From positions 62,001 to 126,000 of the forward strand of contig DEWK01000014.1 of NCBI GenBank assembly GCA_002363615.1: DNA of 64,000 nucleotides, in the 5' to 3' direction. The stretch is from Lachnospira sp. UBA3212 (GTDB lineage: Bacteria > Bacillota > Clostridia > Lachnospirales > Lachnospiraceae). The notes under the pieces were generated by a model. The model ran no database searches. It was not told where the DNA came from and saw only the letters and a program-made list of their open reading frames with translations. Below, one piece after another: positions 1 through 8,463 of the stretch; position 1 is the first letter of the stretch; the number at the start of each line of letters is the position of its first letter. The translations under genes were made by a program, and so were the position numbers.

Positions 1-72
1 TTCGTTAAATGATTTTAAGAAAGCGGTTAATCATCAAGAAAGTATAGCACAATTTCCTTCTTCTGAAAAGTA

Positions 73-1251
73 TTATTCAGCGGAAGCTTCTGTCTCTACA
101 TCCTCTGTACTTTCCTCTGTACTATCCTCTACGATTGTTACATGATCTACCACAAACTCTACTACCTCTTCATAAAGCATTTGGTAACGAAGAGTGTCTA
201 CTCCATACTGCTCCTCATACTCTGAAGGCTCCATGGACACCTCTTTTGCATACATCGCAAGTTTTTTCTTATAAGTTTCATCACTAACAGAAATATCTTC
301 CTTATCAGCAATCGCATTTACTACGATCTGAGTCTTCATATATGATCTTGCAATCTGCTCAATCTGGCTGTCATAATCTTCATCCGAAATACTTGCTGCC
401 TCCTTATAGCTGTCTACGGTATAACCATAAGAAGTAAGCTGTGTTTCCATCTGACTCTGCGCTTCTTCAATCGCTTCCTTTAATTCCTTCTCCCCATAGC
501 TTTCCACTTCAGAAAGATCCACTACCTTACTCTGCCAAACCTCTCCATAGATCGCATTCTGATAGAGACGGTTCTTCACCCAAGCCTTAAGCTCATCTAC
601 CGTTGTAGAATCCGTATAAGAGAAATTCTTTTTTACGAAATCATCATCTACAGTTGCCGGAATGGAATAGGTTGCTGAATTAATGGTGACATCAAAGGTT
701 GCATCCTTACCAGCAACATCTGTATTGGAATAGTCTTCCGGGAAGGTTACCTCGATCGTGCAAGATTCCCCAACCTTCTTACCAATCAAAGCATCTTCAA
801 ACCCATCAATAAAAGAACCAGATCCTAATTCCAGGTCATATCCTTCCCCGGAACCACCTTCAAATTCTGTTCCATCTATCTTACCAACATAATCAATATT
901 CGCTGTATCACCGTTCTCCAATGCATCCCCTTCACTTCTTTCCCCTGTTGTGGCATAAGTCTCTTCCAAAGATGCAATCTGATTATCTACGTCCTCGTCT
1001 GTAATAGTAGCCACTGACTTTGAAACCTCTAAGCCCTTATAAGTTGCAAGAGTCTTTAACTTAGACTCGCTTCCGGTTGGTGTGGTATCTAAGGTAGTTT
1101 CCTCTTCTACCGTGTTTCCTTCTGCTACGGTCTCGTTCTCCGTCTTCTTGCCGGAAGAGCTTGTCTTTTTGCTCTTGCTTGAGTCCTTACATCCTGTTAA
1201 CATTCCCAGTGCCAGCATAGTGGCCAGGGCAAAAAGTGCAATCCTTTTCAT
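73..1251 (-). CDS. Trigger-factor-like FKBP peptidyl-prolyl isomerase lipoprotein
   Basis: This is a predicted surface-anchored foldase that would isomerise prolyl bonds in exported proteins. The N-terminus is a lipoprotein signal peptide with lipobox LTGC (Cys21), followed by a Ser/Lys/Glu-rich linker. An FKBP-type domain follows at about residues 110-195 (GDTANIDYVGKIDG, then FIDGFEDALIGKKVGE). The remaining ~190 residues resemble the helical C-terminal domain of trigger factor. The ribosome-binding N-terminal domain of cytosolic trigger factor is absent, so this is not ordinary Tig. The ATG follows a purine-rich GGAGAAAGGCG stretch. It lies downstream of no obvious operon partner. PPIase activity is known for the family; the extracytoplasmic location is inferred from the lipobox. 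Confidence 0.85.
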   Translation of the reverse strand: MKRIALFALATMLALGMLTGCKDSSKSKKTSSSGKKTENETVAEGNTVEEETTLDTTPTGSESKLKTLATYKGLEVSKSVATITDEDVDNQIASLEETYATTGERSEGDALENGDTANIDYVGKIDGTEFEGGSGEGYDLELGSGSFIDGFEDALIGKKVGESCTIEVTFPEDYSNTDVAGKDATFDVTINSATYSIPATVDDDFVKKNFSYTDSTTVDELKAWVKNRLYQNAIYGEVWQSKVVDLSEVESYGEKELKEAIEEAQSQMETQLTSYGYTVDSYKEAASISDEDYDSQIEQIARSYMKTQIVVNAIADKEDISVSDETYKKKLAMYAKEVSMEPSEYEEQYGVDTLRYQMLYEEVVEFVVDHVTIVEDSTEESTEDVETEASAE

Positions 1252-1287
1252 CGCCTTTCTCCATTCTTTTATTATTTTCTATTAACC

Positions 1288-1336
1288 CCGAAAAGGAAGT
1301 CTGCATACTAGAACCATATGCACACTTCCTTCCCGA
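1288..1336 (-). terminator. Probable terminator after map
   Basis: An imperfect inverted repeat (AGGAAGT-TGCAT paired with ATGCAC-ACTTCCT) lies directly downstream of the methionine aminopeptidase stop and before the next gene. On the minus strand it is followed by a TTTTC stretch, consistent with an intrinsic terminator. Confidence 0.5.
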
Positions 1337-1366
1337 TCATTATTCAAGTTCTAGAAGTAATTCCTT

Positions 1367-2239
1367 CTAGTAAGAAATGATTTCACATCCTGTTTCAGTT
1401 ACTAAAACCTGTACTTCCCACTGAGCAGAAAGTCCATCGTCTTCTGTGTAAATTGTCCATCCATTTTCAGCATCCTGATAGATCTCATCTCCAAACTGAT
1501 TAATCATCGGTTCGATGGTAAACATAAGACCAGGGGCCATGACCATTCCAGTTCCAGGCTTTGTACAATAACTGACAAAAGGATCTTCATGGAAATCAAT
1601 TCCCACTCCATGACCACCAATCTCACGTACAACAGTATAACCATGATCTGTGGCTATCTTGTGAACAGCGGCACCCATATCTCCCAAAGTATTCCATGGG
1701 ATTACATTACGAACGCCTTCTTCCACTGCCTGTTTGGTTACTTCTACCAGACGCTTGGCTTCCTCGGAAACCTGGCCAATGCAAAACATTCTAGAAGAAT
1801 CCGAATAATAGCCATCTAAGATGGTAGAACAATCTACGTTAATAATGTCTCCATCTGTCAAGATGATCTGGTCCGATGGAATTCCGTGACAAACCTCATT
1901 GTTTAATGAAGTACATACACTCTTAGGGAAGCCCTCATAGTTTAATGGTGCCGGAATACCGCCCATCTCTGTGGTCTTTTCATAAACCAGCTTATCAATC
2001 TCTTCCGTGGTCATGCCTGCATGAATATTTTCCGCAACATAATCTAATACTGCAATATTGATTTTGGCGCTTTCCTTGATTTTTTCCACCTGGTCCGGTG
2101 TTTTTATCTGATCGTGACTTGGGATGATATATCCCTGACGCTCCATCCTTCTAAGTTTCTCATCAAAGGCCTCGTGGCACTGCTTATATTTTTTATTACT
2201 GCCGCACCAACAAGGTTCATTTCTTCCAATTTTAATCAT
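1367..2239 (-). CDS. map: Methionine aminopeptidase type I with N-terminal SEC-C motif
   Basis: Removes the initiator Met from nascent proteins. The chosen start (MIKIGRNEPC) has an AGGAAAG element just upstream; a longer reading adds seven residues. Residues 5-22 form a SEC-C zinc motif (CWCGS...KQCH), as in many Clostridia MetAPs. The pita-bread catalytic domain follows, with the expected metal ligands visible: two Asp in VDCSTILDGYYSDSS, His in GHGVGIDFHE, and Glu in FTIEPMI and AQWEVQV. The length of about 290 aa fits the SEC-C-containing subfamily. It sits just downstream of pyruvate kinase. The enzyme assignment is firm; the SEC-C role (possible ribosome or SecA-type docking) is not shown by the sequence. 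Confidence 0.95.
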   Translation of the reverse strand: MIKIGRNEPCWCGSNKKYKQCHEAFDEKLRRMERQGYIIPSHDQIKTPDQVEKIKESAKINIAVLDYVAENIHAGMTTEEIDKLVYEKTTEMGGIPAPLNYEGFPKSVCTSLNNEVCHGIPSDQIILTDGDIINVDCSTILDGYYSDSSRMFCIGQVSEEAKRLVEVTKQAVEEGVRNVIPWNTLGDMGAAVHKIATDHGYTVVREIGGHGVGIDFHEDPFVSYCTKPGTGMVMAPGLMFTIEPMINQFGDEIYQDAENGWTIYTEDDGLSAQWEVQVLVTETGCEIISY

Positions 2240-2300
2240 TTCAACTTTCCTTTGCATCAAAAATCCCCCGGTGAAGGTCTCTTTGGATGTTTCCTAATTT

Positions 2301-3737
2301 TTATTGTTCTGTTTGACTACCAACCGTTTCTACACGAATCATATTGGTAAGACCAGGAATTCCCAGTGGAACACCTGCTGTAAGGGTAACAATATCACCA
2401 TCTACCACGATTCCTGTTTCCTTTGCCTTTTGGATTGCCTCATCAAATAATTCAAAGATATCCGAAGCTTCTCCAATTAAGATTGGGGTGATTCCCCAAG
2501 AAATCATCAACTGTCTGCAAACCTTCATAGAAGTGGTGCAAGCAATGATATATGGGTCTGGACGGAAACGCGAAACTCTTCTTGCAGAAGATCCGGTCTT
2601 AGTAACAATAATATTTGCCTTACAATTTAAATCGTGGGCTGTTGTTACAGCAGCATGGCAAATAGCATCACTGGTTCCCTCAGTCTTAATATCATCTAAA
2701 GCAAAGAAACGCTTCTTGTAGTCAATATCCTTCTCGATACGTTCTGCAATTCTTGCCATGGTAGTAAATGCCTCTACCGGATAGTTTCCGGCAGCAGTTT
2801 CACCAGAAAGCATGATCGCACCGGTACCATCGTAAATAGCATTGGCAACGTCTGCGGTCTCTGCACGGGTAGGACGAGGATTCTTAATCATAGAATCTAA
2901 CATCTGGGTTGCAGTGATTACATCCTTACCAGCATGCTGGGCCTTCTTAATAATCATCTTCTGGATTACCGGAACTTCCTCCCCAGGAATTTCCACACCC
3001 ATATCACCTCTGGCAACCATGATTCCATCTGAAACTTCAATAATGGAATCGATATTTTCAACACCCTGCATATTCTCAATCTTAGCGATAATCTTCATAG
3101 AAGAATTGTTGTTATCCTTTAGAATCTTACGAATCTGTAAGATGTCATCGGCGGTACGTACAAAGGATGCCGCAATGAAATCAAAATCATTCTCAAGACC
3201 AAATACAATATCCTTGCGGTCCTGCTCAGAAATAAATGGCATAGAAAGTTTGGTTCCGGGAACGTTGATTCCCTTCTTGTTAGAAATCTTTCCACCATTT
3301 AAAACTTCACAGACAATATCCGATCCATGTTCAATGCGAAGAACCTTCATCTCGATTAAACCATCGTCAATCAGGACTTTAGAACCAGCCTCCAAATCAT
3401 AAGGAAGGTTACTATAGGTAATCCCTACGATTTCTTCCGTTCCTTCTACTTCACGTGTGGTAAGGGTAAAGGTCTGACCTGCCTTTAATTCAATGCTACC
3501 GTTTTTGAATTTGCGAATACGAATCTCAGGTCCCTTGGTATCCAGCAGACATGCAACTGGTCTTTGATGCTTATCAGCAAGTTCTCTCACCTTCTTTAAC
3601 TTTTCAAGATGCTGTTCGTGAGAATCATGGGAAAAATTAAAACGTGCTACGTCCATCCCCTTCTCGATTAACTGTTCAAGAATATCTCCTTCCATTGTAC
3701 GTGGTCCTAGGGTACAGATAATCTTTGTCTTTCTCAT
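2301..3737 (-). CDS. pyk: Pyruvate kinase
   Basis: Last step of glycolysis: PEP + ADP to pyruvate + ATP. The start at 3737 gives MRKTKIICTLGP, the classic N-terminus, and has GGAGG seven bases upstream; an upstream in-frame ATG would add 12 non-conserved residues and is rejected. The signature AKIENMQGVENID and MVARGDMGVEIP blocks carry the catalytic Lys/Glu and metal ligands. TATQMLDSMIKNPRPTRAE forms the substrate loop. At 478 aa it has A, B and C domains only, without the extra PEP-utiliser-like C-terminal domain of Bacillus PykA. Confidence 0.96.
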   Translation of the reverse strand: MRKTKIICTLGPRTMEGDILEQLIEKGMDVARFNFSHDSHEQHLEKLKKVRELADKHQRPVACLLDTKGPEIRIRKFKNGSIELKAGQTFTLTTREVEGTEEIVGITYSNLPYDLEAGSKVLIDDGLIEMKVLRIEHGSDIVCEVLNGGKISNKKGINVPGTKLSMPFISEQDRKDIVFGLENDFDFIAASFVRTADDILQIRKILKDNNNSSMKIIAKIENMQGVENIDSIIEVSDGIMVARGDMGVEIPGEEVPVIQKMIIKKAQHAGKDVITATQMLDSMIKNPRPTRAETADVANAIYDGTGAIMLSGETAAGNYPVEAFTTMARIAERIEKDIDYKKRFFALDDIKTEGTSDAICHAAVTTAHDLNCKANIIVTKTGSSARRVSRFRPDPYIIACTTSMKVCRQLMISWGITPILIGEASDIFELFDEAIQKAKETGIVVDGDIVTLTAGVPLGIPGLTNMIRVETVGSQTEQ

Positions 3738-3798
3738 TGGTTGTCCTCCATAATTGACCGGGATATGCTTCATCCCTTATTCGTGTAATGTTGATCCT

Positions 3799-4683
3799 TT
3801 AATGCCAAACTGCCCTTGGGGCAGAGACTTTCGAAATTGCTGCTGCCACGGAATTAGCTCCTACATGGCAGGCAATACTACAAGACAATTCCTGGTAAAT
3901 TACTTCCTTTCCAGGGAATGCCTCTTCCATTTGTTTTCTCCATTCCTCTGATTCCTCTTTCGACTCAAAGGTTCCAGCAGTTGCAATATGGATTTGTTCC
4001 TCCGGCACCTTAGAAAATCTATCTTCTAAATCCTTCTTTAGTGCCTCGATGATCCTCCTTTTGCATGCTTTCATCCCTCTAGGTTTTGCAAAGGCATCTA
4101 ACTTACCTCCTTGAATGGTAAGGAGAGGTTTAATATTTAAGGCTGTAGCAATGGCAGCAGCACTGGCTGTAACCCTACCGCTCTTCTTTAAATACTTTAG
4201 GGTATCTACCGCAATATAAATGCTTGATTCATAAGCTTCCTCTTCCAGACGTTTCACAATTTCTGCTCCATCCATTCCCTGGTCCGCATAGTACTTAGCG
4301 TCACAAACCGCTTCTACCAAGGTAACCGAAATCCTATGATTGTCTGCCACAAAAACCTTTCCATCATAATTTTCTGCCAATGACTTTGCTGTCTGACAAG
4401 AACAACTTAGTCCACTTGACATAGGTAGGTATACCACCTCATCATATCCTTTGGCAAGGACTTTTTCCCAAAGTCCCATCACCGATCCCGGGGATGGTTG
4501 GGAGGTAGAACATTCCTGATTCTCTTTCATTGCCTGATAAAGATCTTTTTGCGTAATATTTACCCCTTCCATATAGTCCCGGCCCATCAAAATCACCGGC
4601 ATAGGAAGGACAAAGACCCCGTAACGTTCTCCATCTGCCACAGAAAGTCCACTATTTGTATCTGTCATAATTGCTGTTTTCAT
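3799..4683 (-). CDS. DegV family fatty-acid-binding protein
   Basis: DegV/FakB proteins bind a fatty acid and present it to the kinase FakA for phosphorylation, feeding phospholipid synthesis. The family features are visible: an N-terminal IMTDTNSGLS strand-turn, STSQPSPG with the Thr-Ser-Gln-Pro-Ser loop, a SSGLS fatty-acid-carboxylate loop, and NHRISVTLVEA. The length of 294 aa is typical. It is the last gene of a run with a hybrid histidine kinase (23-bp gap) and a small FakA-C-like protein, which suggests linked lipid sensing or use. Substrate preference cannot be read from sequence. Confidence 0.9.
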   Translation of the reverse strand: MKTAIMTDTNSGLSVADGERYGVFVLPMPVILMGRDYMEGVNITQKDLYQAMKENQECSTSQPSPGSVMGLWEKVLAKGYDEVVYLPMSSGLSCSCQTAKSLAENYDGKVFVADNHRISVTLVEAVCDAKYYADQGMDGAEIVKRLEEEAYESSIYIAVDTLKYLKKSGRVTASAAAIATALNIKPLLTIQGGKLDAFAKPRGMKACKRRIIEALKKDLEDRFSKVPEEQIHIATAGTFESKEESEEWRKQMEEAFPGKEVIYQELSCSIACHVGANSVAAAISKVSAPRAVWH

Positions 4684-4706
4684 GAAAACATAATCCTCTC
4701 GCTTCC

Positions 4707-6647
4707 TTACTTTTCGTCTTCTTCATATTTCACTAACTCTGCAGGCAGATATTTTTTCATAATTCCAAGCAGTTGTGCTCCATCTACAGGCTTACTGATA
4801 TAATCGGTAAATCCCTCTAAAAGATACTTCTCCCTGGTTCCGGAAATGGCATTCGCAGTTAAAACCACAATCGGTGTATTTTGATTTGGATGACCCTGCG
4901 TTTTCTGCAAATAATGTAAGACATCTACTCCATTCATCTCCGGCATCATATGATCCATAAATACCAGGTCGAACTTTTCTTTTAATAAAATCTCCAAAGC
5001 CTCTTTTCCGCCACTCTTAGTGGTAATCTTGGCCTTGGTAGTTGAAAGCAAACTTTCCGTTACAAATAAATTAATCTGGTTATCATCCACCACCAAAATT
5101 TTAGCATCCGAAGCAAAAATACGTTCTTCTTCTCTTTCCATATTGCCGGCGTCCCTTCCCTGCTTCAAGGTACTCTCTAAGGTTGTATCCCCTAAGATCT
5201 TTTGCTTTAAGTGAACCGTAAAACTAGAACCTTCTCCCGGTTCACTATCGATTTCAATCTCCCCGTCCATTCGAGCAAGGAGTTTGCTTACAATAGGGAG
5301 TCCCAGACCGGTTCCCTCTTCATTTTTATAAGATGCCTCATCAATTCGATAAAAAGCCTCAAATAATCTTGGAATGTTCTCTTCCTTAATACCAACACCG
5401 GAATCCTGAATCGAAAAGACAAGATCAACCTCTCCCTCTTCTGCAAGACCTGCCACCCGAAGGGTAACCCTTCCTTCCTTGGTGTATTTTACTGCATTAT
5501 TCAAAAGATTCATAAGAATCTGACGAATTCGGACCTCATCTCCCTCCAGATAATCTGGTAGGGTTTCATCATAATCCAATTTAAAATCCAAGCCTTTTTT
5601 CTCCGCCCTCATTCGAATCATAAGACTTAAATCCTCAATCATCCGTCCTAAATGATAGGACGTATTGATAATCTCATATTTTCCGGATTCAATCCTGGAA
5701 AAATCTAAAATATCGTTGATAATAGAGAGCAGCGTCTTTCCGGACCCCTGAATATTTTCTGCATACTTTAAAACCACCGGATCATCACTGGTTTTTAAAA
5801 TCATCTCATCCAAACCCAGAATCGCATTCATGGGGGTTCGAACTTCATGGGACATGGTAGCAAGGAAATTACTCTTTGCCTGATTGGCATTATCCGCCTC
5901 TTTTCTGGCCTCATCCAGATTCTTTATCGCCTCTAACAATTTCTGATAATCTACACTCTCAATCACAAAGAAAATAACAATGACACACACCGAAGAAAAG
6001 GTTCCGGTAATCATCATCCTGTCACTGATTTTAGAATAAGACTGCATCATGGCTCCGGAAATGGCAATCATATAGGATAAGGTCAGGATAAACTTGCTTT
6101 TTCCTTTTACTCGTTCCGAGTTAAACACATGAATCCACATGGCATAGATAATAAAAAACAGGGCCGGTAAAAAACCAAAGGCAATATAAAACGGCCCGCG
6201 AATATAATCTCCTCGCCCCGGTTCATAAAAGGATACCCAGTTATTAAAGACGTTCACCACCATCACACTGAAGGTAAATCCGAATAATACCCGTCTAAAA
6301 AATGTCATCCAGTTCGCCTCTTTGGCCTTGGTATAATTCAGCATGAAGTCTGAAAACTCATAGGCGACAAAACAATGTCCCACATAGGTCAGGGAATTGA
6401 TGGAATTCTTATAAATGAGCATCCCCGTGGTATCCGGCTCATCTAAAAGCAGGCACCTCATAATCTCAAGTCCCGTAGTGATGGTCATAGCAAACGCAAC
6501 CAAACGATAAGACTGGATATGGGGATCCTTTCTAGACACTGACGAAATCAAATAAATACATAGAACAATGTCAAATAAAAAAGCTGCCGTATCCATAAAG
6601 GTCTCGGGATGAGACAGCCACAGACCCCAGCTTGTACTCCCGTCCAT
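4707..6647 (-). CDS. Membrane hybrid sensor histidine kinase with C-terminal receiver
   Basis: Two-component sensor of 646 aa. The N-terminal ~230 residues contain about seven hydrophobic segments (7TM-type sensory module). A short coiled linker leads to HisKA with MSHEVRTP (His267), then HATPase_c with NLLNNAVKYTKEG (N box), DSGVGI (G1) and GTGLGLPIV (G2). The C-terminus is a receiver domain with VVDDNQINLF and the phospho-acceptor Asp565 in FMDHMMPEMNG. No HPt domain or separate response regulator lies nearby, so the downstream partner is unknown. It starts four bases after the stop of the small upstream gene and is followed closely by degV, so the three genes are probably co-transcribed. 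The signal is unknown; lipid-related sensing is only inferred from the neighbours. Confidence 0.9.
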   Translation of the reverse strand: MDGSTSWGLWLSHPETFMDTAAFLFDIVLCIYLISSVSRKDPHIQSYRLVAFAMTITTGLEIMRCLLLDEPDTTGMLIYKNSINSLTYVGHCFVAYEFSDFMLNYTKAKEANWMTFFRRVLFGFTFSVMVVNVFNNWVSFYEPGRGDYIRGPFYIAFGFLPALFFIIYAMWIHVFNSERVKGKSKFILTLSYMIAISGAMMQSYSKISDRMMITGTFSSVCVIVIFFVIESVDYQKLLEAIKNLDEARKEADNANQAKSNFLATMSHEVRTPMNAILGLDEMILKTSDDPVVLKYAENIQGSGKTLLSIINDILDFSRIESGKYEIINTSYHLGRMIEDLSLMIRMRAEKKGLDFKLDYDETLPDYLEGDEVRIRQILMNLLNNAVKYTKEGRVTLRVAGLAEEGEVDLVFSIQDSGVGIKEENIPRLFEAFYRIDEASYKNEEGTGLGLPIVSKLLARMDGEIEIDSEPGEGSSFTVHLKQKILGDTTLESTLKQGRDAGNMEREEERIFASDAKILVVDDNQINLFVTESLLSTTKAKITTKSGGKEALEILLKEKFDLVFMDHMMPEMNGVDVLHYLQKTQGHPNQNTPIVVLTANAISGTREKYLLEGFTDYISKPVDGAQLLGIMKKYLPAELVKYEEDEK

Positions 6648-6650
6648 AGA

Positions 6651-6914
6651 CTAACCCTGCAAGCCTCTGGCCTGACGATCCATATCCTCCACTACAATGT
6701 CATAGATCTCACCAAGGCTTCTACAATACTCTAACACTAACCATGGCTCATTGGTATGAAAATGAATTTTGATTAATTCATCATCCCCAACTGCAAGGAG
6801 ACAATCCCCTTTAAAATGCTCTGTAATATATGCAGAGATTTCATCCTCATCCAAGTCCTCACCTTCAATTAAAAGCTGAGTATCATAGCGAAATTCAATT
6901 GTCTGTTCTACCAT
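6651..6914 (-). CDS. Small protein resembling the C-terminal domain of FakA/DAK2 kinases
   Basis: 87 aa from an ATG preceded by AGAGGTG at good spacing; a longer reading frame upstream lacks support. The block VGDDELIKIHFHTNEP, followed by LEYCRSLGEIYDIVVEDM, closely resembles the C-terminal region of fatty-acid kinase FakA (YloV family), recognised from memory. The kinase (DAK2/DhaL) domain itself is missing, so this cannot be a kinase alone. It is co-oriented and nearly contiguous with a sensor kinase and a DegV (FakB-like) protein. It may be a free-standing FakB-interaction or regulatory module; that is inference. Confidence 0.75.
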   Translation of the reverse strand: MVEQTIEFRYDTQLLIEGEDLDEDEISAYITEHFKGDCLLAVGDDELIKIHFHTNEPWLVLEYCRSLGEIYDIVVEDMDRQARGLQG

Positions 6915-7039
6915 ATTGACACCTCTTTTCAAAATAGTTTTAATATCAAAATATTTCATAAGAACACAGGTCCCCAAAATATATCCGATTATAACAGACT
7001 TTGCTCATTTCCACAAGTTACTTAAAAGCAAGATTTTTC

Positions 7040-7068
7040 TTGCCATCTATTTTGTCTTGTTTTATACT
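7040..7068 (+). promoter_or_regulatory. Promoter of the Cys/Met lyase gene
   Basis: TTGCCA at 7040-7045 and TATACT at 7063-7068 are separated by 17 bp, a good sigma-A match. This gives a leader of roughly 25-30 nt carrying the GGAGG site in front of the ATG at 7102. Confidence 0.65.
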
Positions 7069-7101
7069 TATTTTCAAACTATATAAAATGGAGGAATCAT
7101 T

Positions 7102-8298
7102 ATGAGCGATTCAAAGAAGGATCTTTCTTTTACTACCCGGGCTATTCATTTGGGTAATGAAACAGATCCTGCAACCGGCGCTGTAGAACCAGCAATTTAC
7201 ATGGCAAATTCTTTTGCCCTTCCTTATGACCCATCTCAGATGAATTGGTCTGCGTCTGATGCACCAATTTATACCAGAAACGGTGGTGTCAATCAGGGAC
7301 GTTTGGAAAGAAAACTTGCAAACTTAGAAGGTGGCGAGGACTGTGTAGTTCTTGCATCTGGAGTAGCTGCTCTTTCTGGTCTTTTCTTTGCGAATTTAAA
7401 GCAAGGGGATCATGTTATCTTTTCTACCGTAACTTATGTCGCCACTTACCGTATTTTCAACGAACTTTGGACCGAAAAGATGGGAATTGAAACAAGCATC
7501 GTGGACTGTACTGATCTTGAAAAGGTGAAGGCGGCCATCCGCCCAAACACAAAGTTAATCCACTTCGAGACCCCTGGAAACCCTACCCTTTGTATCTGTG
7601 ATATCGAGGCAATTGTAAAGATCGCTCACGAACATAATATTAAGGTATCCGTAGACAACACATTCTCTTCTCCTTACAATACTCGTCCAATCGAATATGG
7701 AGTAGACTTTGTGGTAGAAAGTCTTACCAAATATATTAACGGCCATGGCGATTCTATGGGTGGAGCTATCATTGGCAAGCATGAAGAAATGGAAAAGATC
7801 CGTTATCAGTCACAGGTAAATATCGGTGGTTGTATCAGTCCTTTCGGTGCTTGGTTAATTAACCGAGGTGCTTCTACCTTCCCTCTTCGTATGCAGGTTC
7901 ACAATGATAACGCACAATACATCGCTGAGTGGTTAGATAAACAGCCTTGTGTTAGTTTCGTGGCTTACCCCGGTCTAAAAAACTTCCCAGGACACGAACT
8001 GGCAGCAAAACAGATGGAACATGGGTTCGGTGGTGTCCTTTCCTTCGGATTAAAGGGAGATCACGACCTTTATAACCGCGTGGTTTCTCACTTAGAAATC
8101 TTTACTTCTGCGGTTTCTTTAGGAAACACAGAATCATTGATTGTATTCTTAGGTGAGGATGATGAAAGAATGTATCTGTATCCTGAAGAATTCCACAATG
8201 GTTTCTACCGTGTAGCCATTGGTATCGAAGATAAGGATGATTTGGTCGCTGATCTTCGTCAAGCCTTTCAGGCAGAAGGTCTTGAGACCATTGATTAA
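7102..8298 (+). CDS. Cys/Met metabolism PLP-dependent lyase (methionine gamma-lyase / cystathionine lyase-like)
   Basis: 398-aa fold-type I PLP enzyme acting on sulfur amino acids. The PLP lysine is Lys210 in SLTKYINGHGDSMGG; other family marks are ALSGLFFANLKQGDHV, the Tyr/Arg of IYTRNGGVNQGRLE, and ETPGNPTLCICD with the Asp that contacts the pyridine nitrogen in SVDNTFSSP. Length and start (GGAGG upstream) are normal. Closely related families (methionine gamma-lyase, cystathionine gamma-synthase and gamma/beta-lyase, O-acetylhomoserine sulfhydrylase) cannot be separated confidently here. It is one of the few plus-strand genes. The stop codon is only a few bases from the left end of an insertion sequence, so its native downstream region has been replaced. 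Confidence 0.88.
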   Translation: MSDSKKDLSFTTRAIHLGNETDPATGAVEPAIYMANSFALPYDPSQMNWSASDAPIYTRNGGVNQGRLERKLANLEGGEDCVVLASGVAALSGLFFANLKQGDHVIFSTVTYVATYRIFNELWTEKMGIETSIVDCTDLEKVKAAIRPNTKLIHFETPGNPTLCICDIEAIVKIAHEHNIKVSVDNTFSSPYNTRPIEYGVDFVVESLTKYINGHGDSMGGAIIGKHEEMEKIRYQSQVNIGGCISPFGAWLINRGASTFPLRMQVHNDNAQYIAEWLDKQPCVSFVAYPGLKNFPGHELAAKQMEHGFGGVLSFGLKGDHDLYNRVVSHLEIFTSAVSLGNTESLIVFLGEDDERMYLYPEEFHNGFYRVAIGIEDKDDLVADLRQAFQAEGLETID

Positions 8299-8332
8299 CA
8301 AAAAGGGGCTGTAAAAAAAAATCTCTAAATAG

Positions 8333-8371
8333 CAGAACTGCATTGGCCATTGCCAATGCAGTTCTGTTTTT
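8333..8371. terminator. Hairpin at IS left end, likely transcription terminator
   Basis: A perfect 15-bp stem (8333-8347 with 8352-8366, loop CATT) is followed by TTTTTT-rich sequence on the plus strand. It can terminate the PLP lyase transcript and insulate the element. Confidence 0.75.
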
Positions 8372-8463
8372 CTATGTATAATTATTATAATTGTTAATTT
8401 TAGAGGCACTTTAATAAACCCTATGTTAATAAGAGCTTTTTTAATCTATTCAGTTACCTGATC

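Noticed and set aside
8102..8409. Minus-strand ORFs opposite the end of the PLP lyase gene
   Set aside because: They are shadows of the lyase and of the IS end, with no ribosome binding site or family resemblance.
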